Origin: Paracoccus aminovorans
Lineage (GTDB): Bacteria; Pseudomonadota; Alphaproteobacteria; Rhodobacterales; Rhodobacteraceae
Reading direction: 5' to 3'
Length of the DNA stretch: 64,000 nucleotides
NCBI RefSeq assembly: GCF_001546115.1
Contig: NZ_KQ955208.1
Span: 2,061,198-2,125,197, forward strand
Position 1 is the first letter of the stretch; every line of letters begins with the position of its first letter. The notes under the pieces are model-generated. The model saw nothing but the letters and a program-made list of their open reading frames with translations, did not search any database and was not told the origin of the DNA. Below are positions 20,123 through 27,412 of the stretch, one piece after another. The translations under genes were made by a program, and so were the position numbers.

Positions 20123-21600
20123 GCGATCTGAACCGGCTGACCATTGCGAGCGCCCGCGACGGGCTGCGCAAGGGCGATTTCACCAGCCTTGAGCTGACCG
20201 AGGCCTGCCTTTCGGCCATCGAGGGGGCGGGGGCGCTGAACGCCTTTGTCCACAACACCCCCGAGCGTGCGCGCCAGATGGCCGCCGCCGCCGACAGCCG
20301 CATCGCGGGTGGCGACGCGCCGGCGATGTGCGGCATTCCGCTGGGCATCAAGGACCTGTTCTGCACCAAGGACGTGCCTTCGCAGGCGGCGAGCCGGATC
20401 CTCGACGGCTTCCTGCCGCAATATGAATCGACCGTGACGCAGAACCTGTGGGACGCGGGCGCGGTCATGCTGGGCAAGCTCAGCATGGACGAATTCGCCA
20501 TGGGCTCCTCGAACGAAAGCGCCTGCTACGGGCCGGTGGTCAGCCCGTGGAAGGTCGATGACCGGCAGCTGACGCCGGGCGGTTCTTCGGGCGGCTCGGC
20601 GGCGGCGGTGGCGGCGGACCTGTGCCTGGCCGCGACCGGCACCGATACCGGCGGCTCGATCCGCCAGCCGGCGGCCTTCACCGGCACGGTCGGGCTGAAG
20701 CCAACCTATGGCCGCGTCAGCCGCTGGGGCGTGATCGCCTTTGCCAGCTCGCTGGACCAGGCCGGGCCGATGACCAAGACCGTGCGCGATGCCGCGATCA
20801 TGCTGGGCGCCATGGCCTCGGTCGATCCGAGGGATTCGACCAGCGCCGAGCGCGCGGTGCCGGATTACGAGGCGGCGCTGACCGGCGACATTCGCGGCAA
20901 GAAAATCGGCATCCCGCGCGAATACCGCGTCGAGGGGCTCTCGGCCGAGATCGACGCGCTTTGGCACAAGGCGACCGAGATGCTGCGCGATGCCGGCGCA
21001 GAAGTTGTAGACATCAGCCTGCCGCATACAAAATATGCGCTGCCGGCCTATTATGTCATTGCCCCGGCCGAGGCGTCCTCGAACCTCGCGCGCTATGACG
21101 GCGTGCGCTACGGCCGCCGCGCCAAGCTGGGCGCGGGCGACGGCGTGGTCGAGATGTACGAAAAGACCCGCGCCGACGGCTTCGGCCCCGAGGTGCAGCG
21201 CCGCATCATGATCGGCACCTATGTGCTGTCGGCAGGGTTCTACGACGCCTATTACAACCGCGCCCGCAAGGTGCGCGCGCTGATCAAGCGCGACTTCGAC
21301 GAGGCCTTCGCGGCGGGGGTCGATGCCATCCTGACCCCGGCCACCCCCAGCGCCGCCTTCGGCCTGGGCGAGATGGCGGGCAAGGACCCGGTCGAGATGT
21401 ATCTCAACGACGTCTTCACCGTGACCGTCAACCTGGCCGGGCTGCCCGGGATCTCGGTTCCGGTCGGGCTGGACCGGCAGGGCCTGCCGCTGGGCATGCA
21501 GCTGATCGGCCGGCCCTGGGACGAGGGCAACCTGTTGAACCTTGCACAAAGCCTCGAATCTGCGGCAGGCTTCACGGCGAAACCCTCGCGCTGGTGGTGA
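20119..21600 (+). CDS. gatA: Asp/Glu-tRNA amidotransferase subunit A
   Basis: Amidase-signature subunit (493 residues) that hydrolyses glutamine to ammonia for tRNA amidation. The catalytic Lys is in [17 protein letters not shown] near residue 80, the cis-Ser in [18 protein letters not shown] near residue 155 and the nucleophile Ser in [14 protein letters not shown] near residue 178. Length and motif order match GatA. It is translationally coupled to gatC. Confidence 0.97.
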   Translation: MSDLNRLTIASARDGLRKGDFTSLELTEACLSAIEGAGALNAFVHNTPERARQMAAAADSRIAGGDAPAMCGIPLGIKDLFCTKDVPSQAASRILDGFLPQYESTVTQNLWDAGAVMLGKLSMDEFAMGSSNESACYGPVVSPWKVDDRQLTPGGSSGGSAAAVAADLCLAATGTDTGGSIRQPAAFTGTVGLKPTYGRVSRWGVIAFASSLDQAGPMTKTVRDAAIMLGAMASVDPRDSTSAERAVPDYEAALTGDIRGKKIGIPREYRVEGLSAEIDALWHKATEMLRDAGAEVVDISLPHTKYALPAYYVIAPAEASSNLARYDGVRYGRRAKLGAGDGVVEMYEKTRADGFGPEVQRRIMIGTYVLSAGFYDAYYNRARKVRALIKRDFDEAFAAGVDAILTPATPSAAFGLGEMAGKDPVEMYLNDVFTVTVNLAGLPGISVPVGLDRQGLPLGMQLIGRPWDEGNLLNLAQSLESAAGFTAKPSRWW

Positions 21601-21623
21601 CCGGCCTTTCACGGGAGAACGCG

Positions 21624-22181
21624 ATGCGGAACCTGTCCCTGGCTCTTGTCCCGCTGCTGGCGCTGGCCGCCTGCGGCGAGAACACCGGCTGGAATCCGAA
21701 TTACAGCGCCATGCACAACGGCTCGGCCTATGCGGATTACCTGCAGAAGCGCGAGGTCGCCCTGCATGGCCGGGGCCCGGTGCCGGACGCGATTCCGGTG
21801 CAATTGCCGGCCAAGGCGCCGACCGCCGCCGACATTGCCGGCGTGCCGGCGAAAAAGCCCGGCACGGTGACCGTGACGACCCGGCCCGTGACGACCCGGC
21901 CCTTGACGGCGGCGCCGGTTGCGGCCAGCGGCGCGACGCCGGTGCTGGTGCGTTATGCGCATCAGGAAAGCCAGAACCCGGGCCAGACCAAATACCCGCG
22001 CTCGGGCGTCTCGGCCAATGCGGCGGCGCGGGCCTGCCTGGCGTTTCCCAGCGTGAACGCGGCGCAGACCGCCTTCATCGCGGCGGGCGGGCCGGTGATC
22101 GACCCGCGCGGGCTGGACCCGGACGGCGACGGTTTCGTCTGCGGCTGGGATCCGCGCCCCTATCGCCAACCCCGGCTTTGA
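21624..22181 (+). CDS. Lipoprotein with C-terminal Excalibur-like calcium-binding motif
   Basis: Protein of 185 residues with lipoprotein signal MRNLSLALVPLLALAACGE (lipobox LAAC, Cys near residue 17). The middle is low-complexity (TVTVTTRPVTTRPLTAAP). The C-terminal part ends GLDPDGDGFVCGWDPRPYR, close to the DxDxDGxxCxW motif of Excalibur domains that bind Ca2+. GGGAG precedes the ATG. The amidase gene starts on a TTG overlapping this stop, which suggests a joint envelope role. Confidence 0.83.
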   Translation: MRNLSLALVPLLALAACGENTGWNPNYSAMHNGSAYADYLQKREVALHGRGPVPDAIPVQLPAKAPTAADIAGVPAKKPGTVTVTTRPVTTRPLTAAPVAASGATPVLVRYAHQESQNPGQTKYPRSGVSANAAARACLAFPSVNAAQTAFIAAGGPVIDPRGLDPDGDGFVCGWDPRPYRQPRL

Positions 22182-22807
22182 GCCTGTCGCCCAATCACGG
22201 GGACCGGCGCGGGCAGATCCCGTCGCTGGTGGTGATCCATTACACCGGCATGGCGGATGGCGCCGCGGCTCGCGCCCGGCTCTGCGACCCCGAGGCCGAG
22301 GTCAGCGCGCATTGGCTGATCCATGAGGACGGGCTGGTCGAAGCGCTGGTGCCCGAGCACCGCCGCGCCTGGCACGCCGGCGCCGGCAGTTGGCGGGGCC
22401 TGGACGATGTGAACTCGCGCAGCATCGGCATCGAGCTGGTCAATCCCGGCGACCGGCCCTTTCCCGAGCCGCAGATGGCGGCGCTGGAGCAGCTGCTGCG
22501 CGGCATCATGGCGCGCTGGGACATCGGCCCCGAGGGCGTGATCGCCCATTCCGACATGGCGCCCGACCGCAAGACCGACCCCGGCCCACGCTTCGACTGG
22601 CGCCGGCTGGGTTTGCAGGGGCTGGCGCTGTGGCCTTTCGAACCCGGTGCGGACCTGCCCCTTGAGGAAAGCTTGGCCCGGATCGGCTATCCCGACAGCC
22701 CCGCGCGGTTGGCGGCCTTTCGCCTGCGGTTCCGGCCTTGGGCGGAAGGGCCGGAGGATGAGGCGGATCGAAAGGCGGCGGCTGCGCTTCTCAAAGTGCT
22801 TGCTTGA
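22178..22807 (+). CDS. N-acetylmuramoyl-L-alanine amidase (AmpD/Amidase_2 type)
   Basis: Zinc amidase of about 209 residues that cleaves the lactyl-amide bond of muropeptides. It has SLVVIHYTGMADG (first Zn His) near residue 18, EHRRAWHAGAGSWRG near residue 60, SIGIELVNPG, and VIAHSDMAPDRKTDPGPRFDW near residue 125 with the remaining ligands. No signal peptide is visible, so it is probably a cytosolic recycling enzyme like AmpD. The start is a TTG (22178) overlapping the preceding TGA; no in-frame ATG fits before the catalytic domain. Confidence 0.87.
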   Translation: MSLSPNHGDRRGQIPSLVVIHYTGMADGAAARARLCDPEAEVSAHWLIHEDGLVEALVPEHRRAWHAGAGSWRGLDDVNSRSIGIELVNPGDRPFPEPQMAALEQLLRGIMARWDIGPEGVIAHSDMAPDRKTDPGPRFDWRRLGLQGLALWPFEPGADLPLEESLARIGYPDSPARLAAFRLRFRPWAEGPEDEADRKAAAALLKVLA

Positions 22808-22834
22808 ATCAAAAATCAATCATATGATTGATTT
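22800..22834 (+). promoter_or_regulatory. Promoter and 22-bp palindromic operator abutting the tetR start codon
   Basis: A perfect 22-bp palindrome spans 22813-22834 (AAATCAATCAT then its reverse complement) and ends one base before the ATG at 22835. A sigma70-like promoter overlaps it: -35 TTGCTT (22800-22805), a 17-bp spacer and -10 TATGAT (22823-22828). The expected start of transcription is at or next to the ATG, so the mRNA may be leaderless and the regulator autorepressing. Confidence 0.65.
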
Positions 22835-23446
22835 ATGAATGACAAGCACGCCTATATCCGCAAGGATGGCCGCCGCGCGATGATTGCCCGGGCCGCGCGT
22901 GCCCTGATCGTGGAAAACGGCTATGCCGCCTTGCGCACGCGCGACGTGGCGGCGCGGGTCGGGATCAATATTTCGACCCTGCATTTCCACGTCGCGAACA
23001 AGTCCGCATTGGTGGCGCTGGTCGCCGAAACTACGCGCGACGCCTTTCTGGACCTGCTGCCGCCCGCACCCGATCCGACCCGGCCGGCGCAGGCGCAACT
23101 GCGTGCCGAGGCGCAAGCCTATTTCTTCAGCCTGCGCGACCGGCCCGAATTGGCCGCCTGTTTCGCGCAACTGATGCAACTGGCCGGGGCCGAGCCGGCA
23201 ATTGCCGTTCAGATGGACAGCTTTGCGCAGAGTTGGTGCCAGCGCTATGCCGAGATTTTGGCCATCGGCCGCACGCAGGGTGTATTTCGCGCCAATCTGG
23301 ACCCGCTGGCGGCGGCGTTGGCGATGACCGGCGCGCTGACGGCTTTTGCGCCACGCGGTCCCAAGGGGCTGGCGATGTTCTGGCCGGTCTTCGGCGAACT
23401 GGAGCGCGGCTTTCTTGCCGCATCGGACAGGGAGGGGCGGCAATGA
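22835..23446 (+). CDS. TetR/AcrR-family transcriptional regulator
   Basis: Regulator of 203 residues. The N-terminal helix-turn-helix domain (about residues 12-60) contains ALIVENGYAALRTRDVAARVG and NISTLHFHVANKSALVALV, the TetR recognition-helix pattern. The C-terminal ligand domain is variable. No Shine-Dalgarno site precedes the ATG; instead the operator palindrome abuts it. The DUF1992 gene overlaps its stop by ATGA and is the only obvious cotranscribed partner. Ligand unknown. Confidence 0.88.
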   Translation: MNDKHAYIRKDGRRAMIARAARALIVENGYAALRTRDVAARVGINISTLHFHVANKSALVALVAETTRDAFLDLLPPAPDPTRPAQAQLRAEAQAYFFSLRDRPELAACFAQLMQLAGAEPAIAVQMDSFAQSWCQRYAEILAIGRTQGVFRANLDPLAAALAMTGALTAFAPRGPKGLAMFWPVFGELERGFLAASDREGRQ

Positions 23447-23760
23447 AATTCTCGAACATGGCCGAGCGGCAGATCCTGAAGGCGCAGGCCGAGGGGCAGT
23501 TCGATAATCTGAAGGGTGCGGGCAAGCCGCTGAACCTTGCCGATGACGGCAGCGCGGATGCCATCGGTTTTCGGATTATGGCCGACGCCGGCGCTCTGCC
23601 GCGCGAGATCCAACTACGCAAGGCCGTTGCCGAGCAGACGAAAGTCGCGCAAGCCACGTCCGACGCGGCCTCGCGCAAGATGGAGATGAATAAGCTGGCC
23701 GATCTGCAATTACGGCTAGATATAGAGCAGGAAGCGCGGCATCGATTCTATGGCGACTAA
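23443..23760 (+). CDS. DUF1992 (DnaJ-homologue subfamily C28-like) protein
   Basis: Protein of 105 residues with the DUF1992 pattern: MAERQILKAQAEGQFDNLKGAG, KPLNLADD, and a charged C-terminal helix LADLQLRLDIEQEARHRFYGD. In eukaryotes this module is in DNAJC28; bacterial versions are uncharacterised. Its ATG overlaps the tetR stop (ATGA), so it is controlled with that gene. It converges on rlmJ with no gap, so some transcript overlap is likely. Confidence 0.83.
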   Translation: MKFSNMAERQILKAQAEGQFDNLKGAGKPLNLADDGSADAIGFRIMADAGALPREIQLRKAVAEQTKVAQATSDAASRKMEMNKLADLQLRLDIEQEARHRFYGD

Positions 23761-24537
23761 CTAGATTGCGGCGAAGAAGCGCTTCACCCGCTCCGCCTCC
23801 TCCTCCAGCCCATAAGGCGGATTGACCACGAACATGCCCGAGCCGACCATGCCATGCCCCGGCCGGGCCGGCGGGAAGCGGACCTCGGACAGCAGCGCCT
23901 CGGGATGGTCGCGCAGCAGGGCCTGGACCATCGGGCGCTGGCGGCCGTCCAGCAGCAGCGGATACCACAGCGCAATGACGCCGACGTTCCATTTGCGCGC
24001 GAGCTTGGCGATGTGGCGCGGGATGGAATCGTAATCGGCCTTCACCTCATAGCTCGGGTCGATCAGCAGGAGACCGCGCCGCGGTGTCGGCGGGCAGAGC
24101 GCGTTCGCCATCTGGAAGCCGTCCTGCCGGTGCAGATGCGCGAAGCCGGCGACGCGGGCCAGCGCCGCATGCTCGGCCGGGTGCAGCTCGGCCAGGTGCG
24201 CCTCGTCTTCGGGGCGCAGGAAGTGGCGCGCAATCAGCGGCGAGCCGGGATAGGCATGCGGGCCGTGCAGGGCGCGGATCTGCTCCAGCGCCTGGCGCAG
24301 CGGGTGGTTCTCGGGCAGCCAGTCCTGCGCTAGGGCGCGGGTGATGCCGGCAGCGGCCTCGCCCGTGCGGGCCGATTCGGGGCCGGAGAGATCGTAGAGC
24401 CCGCGCCCGGCGTGGGTTTCCAGATAGCTCAGCGGCTTCGGCTTGGCGGTCAGGTAGTCCAGCATCGACGCCAGCAGCGCGTGCTTGTGCAGGTCGGCCA
24501 GGTTCCCGGCGTGATAGGCGTGCTGATAGGACAACAT
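23761..24537 (-). CDS. rlmJ: 23S rRNA (adenine(2030)-N(6))-methyltransferase
   Basis: SAM-dependent methyltransferase of 258 residues that modifies A2030 of 23S rRNA. It starts MLSYQHAYHAGNLADLHKHALL, diagnostic of RlmJ. The SAM motif YLETHAGRGLYDLSG is near residue 40 and the catalytic motif LLIDPSYEVKADYD near residue 163. E. coli-type RlmJ has DPPYE; here the second Pro is Ser. No strong Shine-Dalgarno site precedes the ATG. The gene begins 36 bp after the last hairpin of the small-RNA array on the same strand, with no clear terminator between. Confidence 0.92.
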   Translation of the reverse strand: MLSYQHAYHAGNLADLHKHALLASMLDYLTAKPKPLSYLETHAGRGLYDLSGPESARTGEAAAGITRALAQDWLPENHPLRQALEQIRALHGPHAYPGSPLIARHFLRPEDEAHLAELHPAEHAALARVAGFAHLHRQDGFQMANALCPPTPRRGLLLIDPSYEVKADYDSIPRHIAKLARKWNVGVIALWYPLLLDGRQRPMVQALLRDHPEALLSEVRFPPARPGHGMVGSGMFVVNPPYGLEEEAERVKRFFAAI

Positions 24538-24572
24538 GCGCTGCGCTTAAACCGAAGGGCCGGAAATGAAAA

Positions 24573-25071
24573 GCGGCGGCGCCCAGGGAGGAGGAGGGGG
24601 CACCGCCGCGCAACGCTGGCCCAGGGAGGAGGAGGGGCCGCGTATGGGGTGCGGCAATGGCAGGGAGGAGGAGGCCATTACCGCATGTCGACGATCCCAG
24701 GGAGGAGGAGGGGACCGTCGCATCCGAACCCGCCTTGCGGCGGAAGTTTTGGGCGGCACCTCCAGGGAGGAGGAGGGAGGCGCCGCCGGAACAGCCAGGC
24801 CCAGGGAGGAGGAGGGGCCGGACCGTATCGGTTTGGCGGCGCCCCAGGGAGGAGGAGGGGGCGGCCGCCGGAACCGCGAAACCCAGGGAGGAGGAGGGGT
24901 TTCGCCGTATGGGGTGGCGGCATCCCCAGGGAGGAGGAGGGGGAGCCGCCTTAAGTGCAAGACCCAGGGAGGAGGAGGGGTCTTACCTTATCTGAGCGGC
25001 GGCATCCTCTAGGGAGGAGGAGGGAGGATGCCGCCTGAACCCGGACCCAAGGGAGGAGGAGTGGGTCGGGT
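24573..25071 (-). ncRNA. Twelve-hairpin CcsR/'cuckoo'-type small RNA array with anti-Shine-Dalgarno loops
   Basis: On the plus strand AGGGAGGAGGAGG recurs at 24585, 24623, 24662 (12 of 13 bases in the loop), 24699, 24764, 24803, 24846, 24885, 24928, 24966, 25011 and 25050 (variant, AGGGAGGAGGAG), spaced 37-65 bp. Each copy is flanked by an inverted repeat of its own: for example GGCGGCATCCT / AGGATGCCGCC around 25011, GCGAAACCC / GGGTTTCGC around 24885, and TGCGGCAATGGC / GCCATTACCGCA around 24662. The stems differ but stay paired. Nearly all imperfect pairs are G-U on the minus strand. The RNA therefore reads minus, with loop CCUCCUCCUCCCU, and starts 10 bp after the DUF1127 stop. R. sphaeroides CcsR RNAs share the loop motif and DUF1127 linkage. 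Confidence 0.88.
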
Positions 25072-25081
25072 GTCCGAATTC

Positions 25082-25309
25082 TTACTTCGCGCCCCAGGCG
25101 GCTTCGTAGGCCACGCTGCGGATCGAGCCACGGTTCAGGCCCAGGTCGGCCAGGTCGCGGTTCGACAGTTGGTTCAGCTCGCGCAGGGTCTGGCGATACA
25201 GCGCCCGGCGGGCCATATTGTCGCGGACATTGGCCACGAAGGTCGCGATCGCGCCGTGACCGGCGACATTGCGGTGCGAACCGCTATGGATCAGATCGAG
25301 AACAGCCAT
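25082..25309 (-). CDS. DUF1127 protein upstream of the small-RNA array (CcaA-like)
   Basis: Basic protein of 75 residues: MAVLDLIHSGSHRNVAGHG, then ARRALYRQTLRELNQLSNRDLADLGLNRGSI, the DUF1127 core. In R. sphaeroides the homologous gene ccaA precedes the CcsR small RNAs and its product has been reported to bind RNA. I chose the ATG at 25309 because GAAAGAG lies upstream and the preceding in-frame extension is unlike protein. The hairpin array begins 10 bp after the stop, so mRNA and small RNAs probably derive from one primary transcript. Confidence 0.9.
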   Translation of the reverse strand: MAVLDLIHSGSHRNVAGHGAIATFVANVRDNMARRALYRQTLRELNQLSNRDLADLGLNRGSIRSVAYEAAWGAK

Positions 25310-25395
25310 TTCATACACTCTTTCGTCTTGCGGATGGCGCGTTGAGGTTCGCTTGCTTTCGCTTTGCGGTGATCCTCGGTGCGTTGTTGGAGCTA

Positions 25396-25485
25396 ACATG
25401 GCCCGTTTGCTGCGCTTGCACAATGGACGAAGACGCCATGCTGCTATGCAGAAACGGCATGGCTGTTTCGGGAACCCTGTTGCAA
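25396..25485 (-). promoter_or_regulatory. Candidate RpoH-type promoters for the DUF1127/small-RNA unit
   Basis: Reading the minus strand, two candidates resemble alphaproteobacterial heat-shock sigma promoters (TTG in -35, CCATNT-like -10). The proximal one is TTGTGC (25423-25418), 16 bp, CCATGT (25401-25396). The distal one is TTGCAA (25485-25480), 17 bp, CCATGC (25462-25457). Assignment rests on motif similarity and on the known RpoHI/RpoHII control of the R. sphaeroides counterpart. Confidence 0.4.
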
Positions 25486-25662
25486 ATCGTTAATATTTCG
25501 TGAGTTTTCGTGAGCCCAAGCGCCGCCTGCACGGGATAACCGACTTCGCCGGTCGTATTTTACCCGAGGTCACAGCGACTTAGCCTGGGATGCGCGTTTG
25601 TCGCGCCTTGCCGAGCCTGTCGCGAATTGCCATGCTGCGGGCGCTGCAATTGGGGGCCTGCC

Positions 25663-26772
25663 ATGACCATTTCACGGGAACGTGTGCTCGAGGAGCTTTC
25701 GCGGATCGCGATTCCCGGGGGCGGAACCCTGGTTTCGCGCGACCTAGTGCGGGCCCTGAACGTCGAATCGGGCATCGTGCGATTCGTCATCGAGGCTCCG
25801 GACCCCACGCTTGCCCGCGCGCTGGCCCCGGTCGAGGCCGAGGCGCAGCGGCTGCTTTCGGCGCTGCCGGGGGTCGAGAAGGTGCAAATCGTCACCACCG
25901 CCCCCGCCGGGCCGCGCGGCGCCGCGCCGCAGGTGACGGCGCGCTCGGGCCCGGCCGGGGCGCCGGCGCCCAGCCTGAAGATCGGCCGGCATCCGACGCC
26001 GCAGGCCGGCCCGGCGCCGGTCAGCGGCGTGGCGCGGATCCTGGCCATCGGCTCGGGCAAGGGCGGGGTCGGGAAATCGACGCTGACCTCGAACCTCGCC
26101 GTGGCGCTGGCGCGCAAGGGGCGCCGCGTCGGGCTGCTGGATGCGGATATATACGGTCCCTCGCAGCCGCGCATGCTGGGGCTGACCGGGCAGCGCCCGA
26201 AAAGCGACGGCGACATGATCGAGCCGCTGCACGCGCATGGCGTCACCACCATGTCGCTGGGCCTGATGATGAAGGAAGGCGAGGCGGTGGTCTGGCGCGG
26301 TCCCATGCTGATGGGCGCGCTGCAGCAGATGCTGAACCAGGTGAAATGGGGCGAGCTCGACGTGCTTCTGGTTGACCTGCCGCCCGGCACCGGCGACGTG
26401 CAGCTGTCGCTGTGCCAGAAGGCGCAGGTCACCGGGGCGATCATCGTCTCGACGCCGCAGGACGTGGCGCTGATCGACGCCCGCCGCGCCATCGACATGT
26501 TCGACAAGCTCAAGACGCCGGTGCTGGGGCTGGTGGAAAACATGTCCACCTATATTTGCCCGAACTGCGGGCACGAGGCGCATCTTTTCGGCCATGGCGG
26601 CGTCGCGGCCGAGGCGGCGAAGCTGAACCTGCCCTTCCTGGGCGAGATTCCCCTGAACCTCGAGGTGCGGCTGGCGGGCGATGCCGGCACGCCGGTCGCG
26701 GCCAAGGACGGGCCGGTGGCCGAATCCTTTGCCCGATTGGCCGACCGGCTGATCGGCGGCGGCATGGCCTGA
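25663..26772 (+). CDS. mrp: Mrp/ApbC family iron-sulfur cluster carrier ATPase
   Basis: P-loop ATPase of 369 residues that delivers Fe-S clusters. It has an N-terminal MIP18-like domain (residues 1-80), a Pro/Ala-rich linker, the deviant Walker A AIGSGKGGVGKSTLTSNLAV near residue 127, VDLPPGTGDVQLSL near residue 240, and the cluster-binding CPNCG near residue 300. Length is normal. It is monocistronic between the DUF1127 promoter region and the mra cluster. Confidence 0.94.
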   Translation: MTISRERVLEELSRIAIPGGGTLVSRDLVRALNVESGIVRFVIEAPDPTLARALAPVEAEAQRLLSALPGVEKVQIVTTAPAGPRGAAPQVTARSGPAGAPAPSLKIGRHPTPQAGPAPVSGVARILAIGSGKGGVGKSTLTSNLAVALARKGRRVGLLDADIYGPSQPRMLGLTGQRPKSDGDMIEPLHAHGVTTMSLGLMMKEGEAVVWRGPMLMGALQQMLNQVKWGELDVLLVDLPPGTGDVQLSLCQKAQVTGAIIVSTPQDVALIDARRAIDMFDKLKTPVLGLVENMSTYICPNCGHEAHLFGHGGVAAEAAKLNLPFLGEIPLNLEVRLAGDAGTPVAAKDGPVAESFARLADRLIGGGMA

Positions 26773-27124
26773 TTCCCGACCCGTTCGGCGGGTCTGGGAA
26801 AGCATGGGAACGGGCGCCGGGAATGCACGGGACAGGCGCAGTTTCCGAATCACTGCCGCGTGATGCTCCGTGATTCTGCCGCTCCTTTCCGATTCCCGGC
26901 CGGCCCAGGCCGGCTGACAGGGCGCCCTTCGGGGGCGCCCATGTCGATTCCGGGAATTGCTGGGATTTATTTGCCACAGCCCAAGGATGCACCAGATCTT
27001 GTGGTTAACGGCGGCTGGGCCGCGATACCTTCCCCGCACTCCGCCAAGATATGAAATTGTTCGCCGGCTGTTCACGCGCGGAGGCCCGCCTGCTGCCCCG
27101 GTCGGTCCAAACAAATCCATTGCG
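26773..27124. other. Non-coding stretch between mrp and the mraZ control region
   Basis: No supported gene. A perfect inverted repeat GGGCGCCC / GGGCGCCC (26920-26927 and 26933-26940, loop TTCGG) could end mrp transcription but lacks a T-tract. GAATCAC and GTGATTC near 26850-26875 form a second weak inverted repeat. RNase P RNA motifs (GAGGAAAGTCC) were looked for and not seen. Confidence 0.6.
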
Positions 27125-27149
27125 TCCCATAAATTCCCATGCCATCCCT
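27125..27149 (-). promoter_or_regulatory. MraZ boxes (three TGGGA-type repeats, 10-bp period)
   Basis: On the minus strand AGGGA, TGGGA and TGGGA are separated by 5-bp spacers (plus-strand TCCCA at 27125 and 27135, TCCCT at 27145). This is the known MraZ operator arrangement of TGGGN units every 10 bp. It lies 264 bp upstream of mraZ and predicts autorepression of the division/cell-wall cluster. Confidence 0.78.
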
Positions 27150-27326
27150 TTGCTCACGGAGACGGGCTACAGGGGCACCAAGACCCCAAGGCGACAAGCA
27201 GGCTTCATACAGGCACCCGCTTCCGAAAAATGGCCTCTGCGACGCGCGAGCAGCACCTCCCCCAGGTGGCGTGAAACGCAGGGCACGATCCCCGAAACTA
27301 CGGGGCCCAGAGATGGGAACGAGGGC

Positions 27327-27386
27327 GGCGGATCGGGCGGTGGCAGCAGCCCGATCCGCCCTTTCCTTTTCGGGAGACCGGAAAGG
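27327..27386 (+). promoter_or_regulatory. Terminator-like hairpin with overlapping alternative stem in the mraZ leader
   Basis: A perfect 12-bp stem GGCGGATCGGGC (27327-27338) / GCCCGATCCGCC (27349-27360) is followed by CTTTCCTTTTC. A second stem, CCTTTCC (27360-27366) / GGAAAGG (27380-27386), overlaps its 3' base. Both lie within 27-86 bp of the mraZ start. They may form an attenuator, or the first may simply be a terminator of upstream transcription. Confidence 0.55.
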
Positions 27387-27412
27387 TCGGACAGTGAAAG
27401 GAGGGCGCGCCC

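Noticed and set aside
24566..25012. Open frames reading EEEG and GGGG repeats through the 24.6-25.0 kb array
   Set aside because: The repeats come from the conserved GGAGGAGG loops; spacing is not a multiple of three and the stems covary as RNA, so this is not a repeat protein.
24585..25064. G-quadruplex array on the plus strand
   Set aside because: GGG-AGG-AGG-AGGGG tracts could form quadruplexes, but the conserved paired flanks and minus-strand wobble pairs are better explained by hairpin RNAs. A structural role in DNA is not excluded.
24573..25071. CRISPR array
   Set aside because: The repeat is a 13-15 base G-rich word inside variable inverted repeats, spacing is irregular and spacers pair with each other across the repeat; no cas genes are present.
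26773..27412. RNase P RNA or another large structured RNA before mraZ
   Set aside because: None of the conserved RNase P blocks are present; MraZ boxes and short hairpins account for the visible structure.
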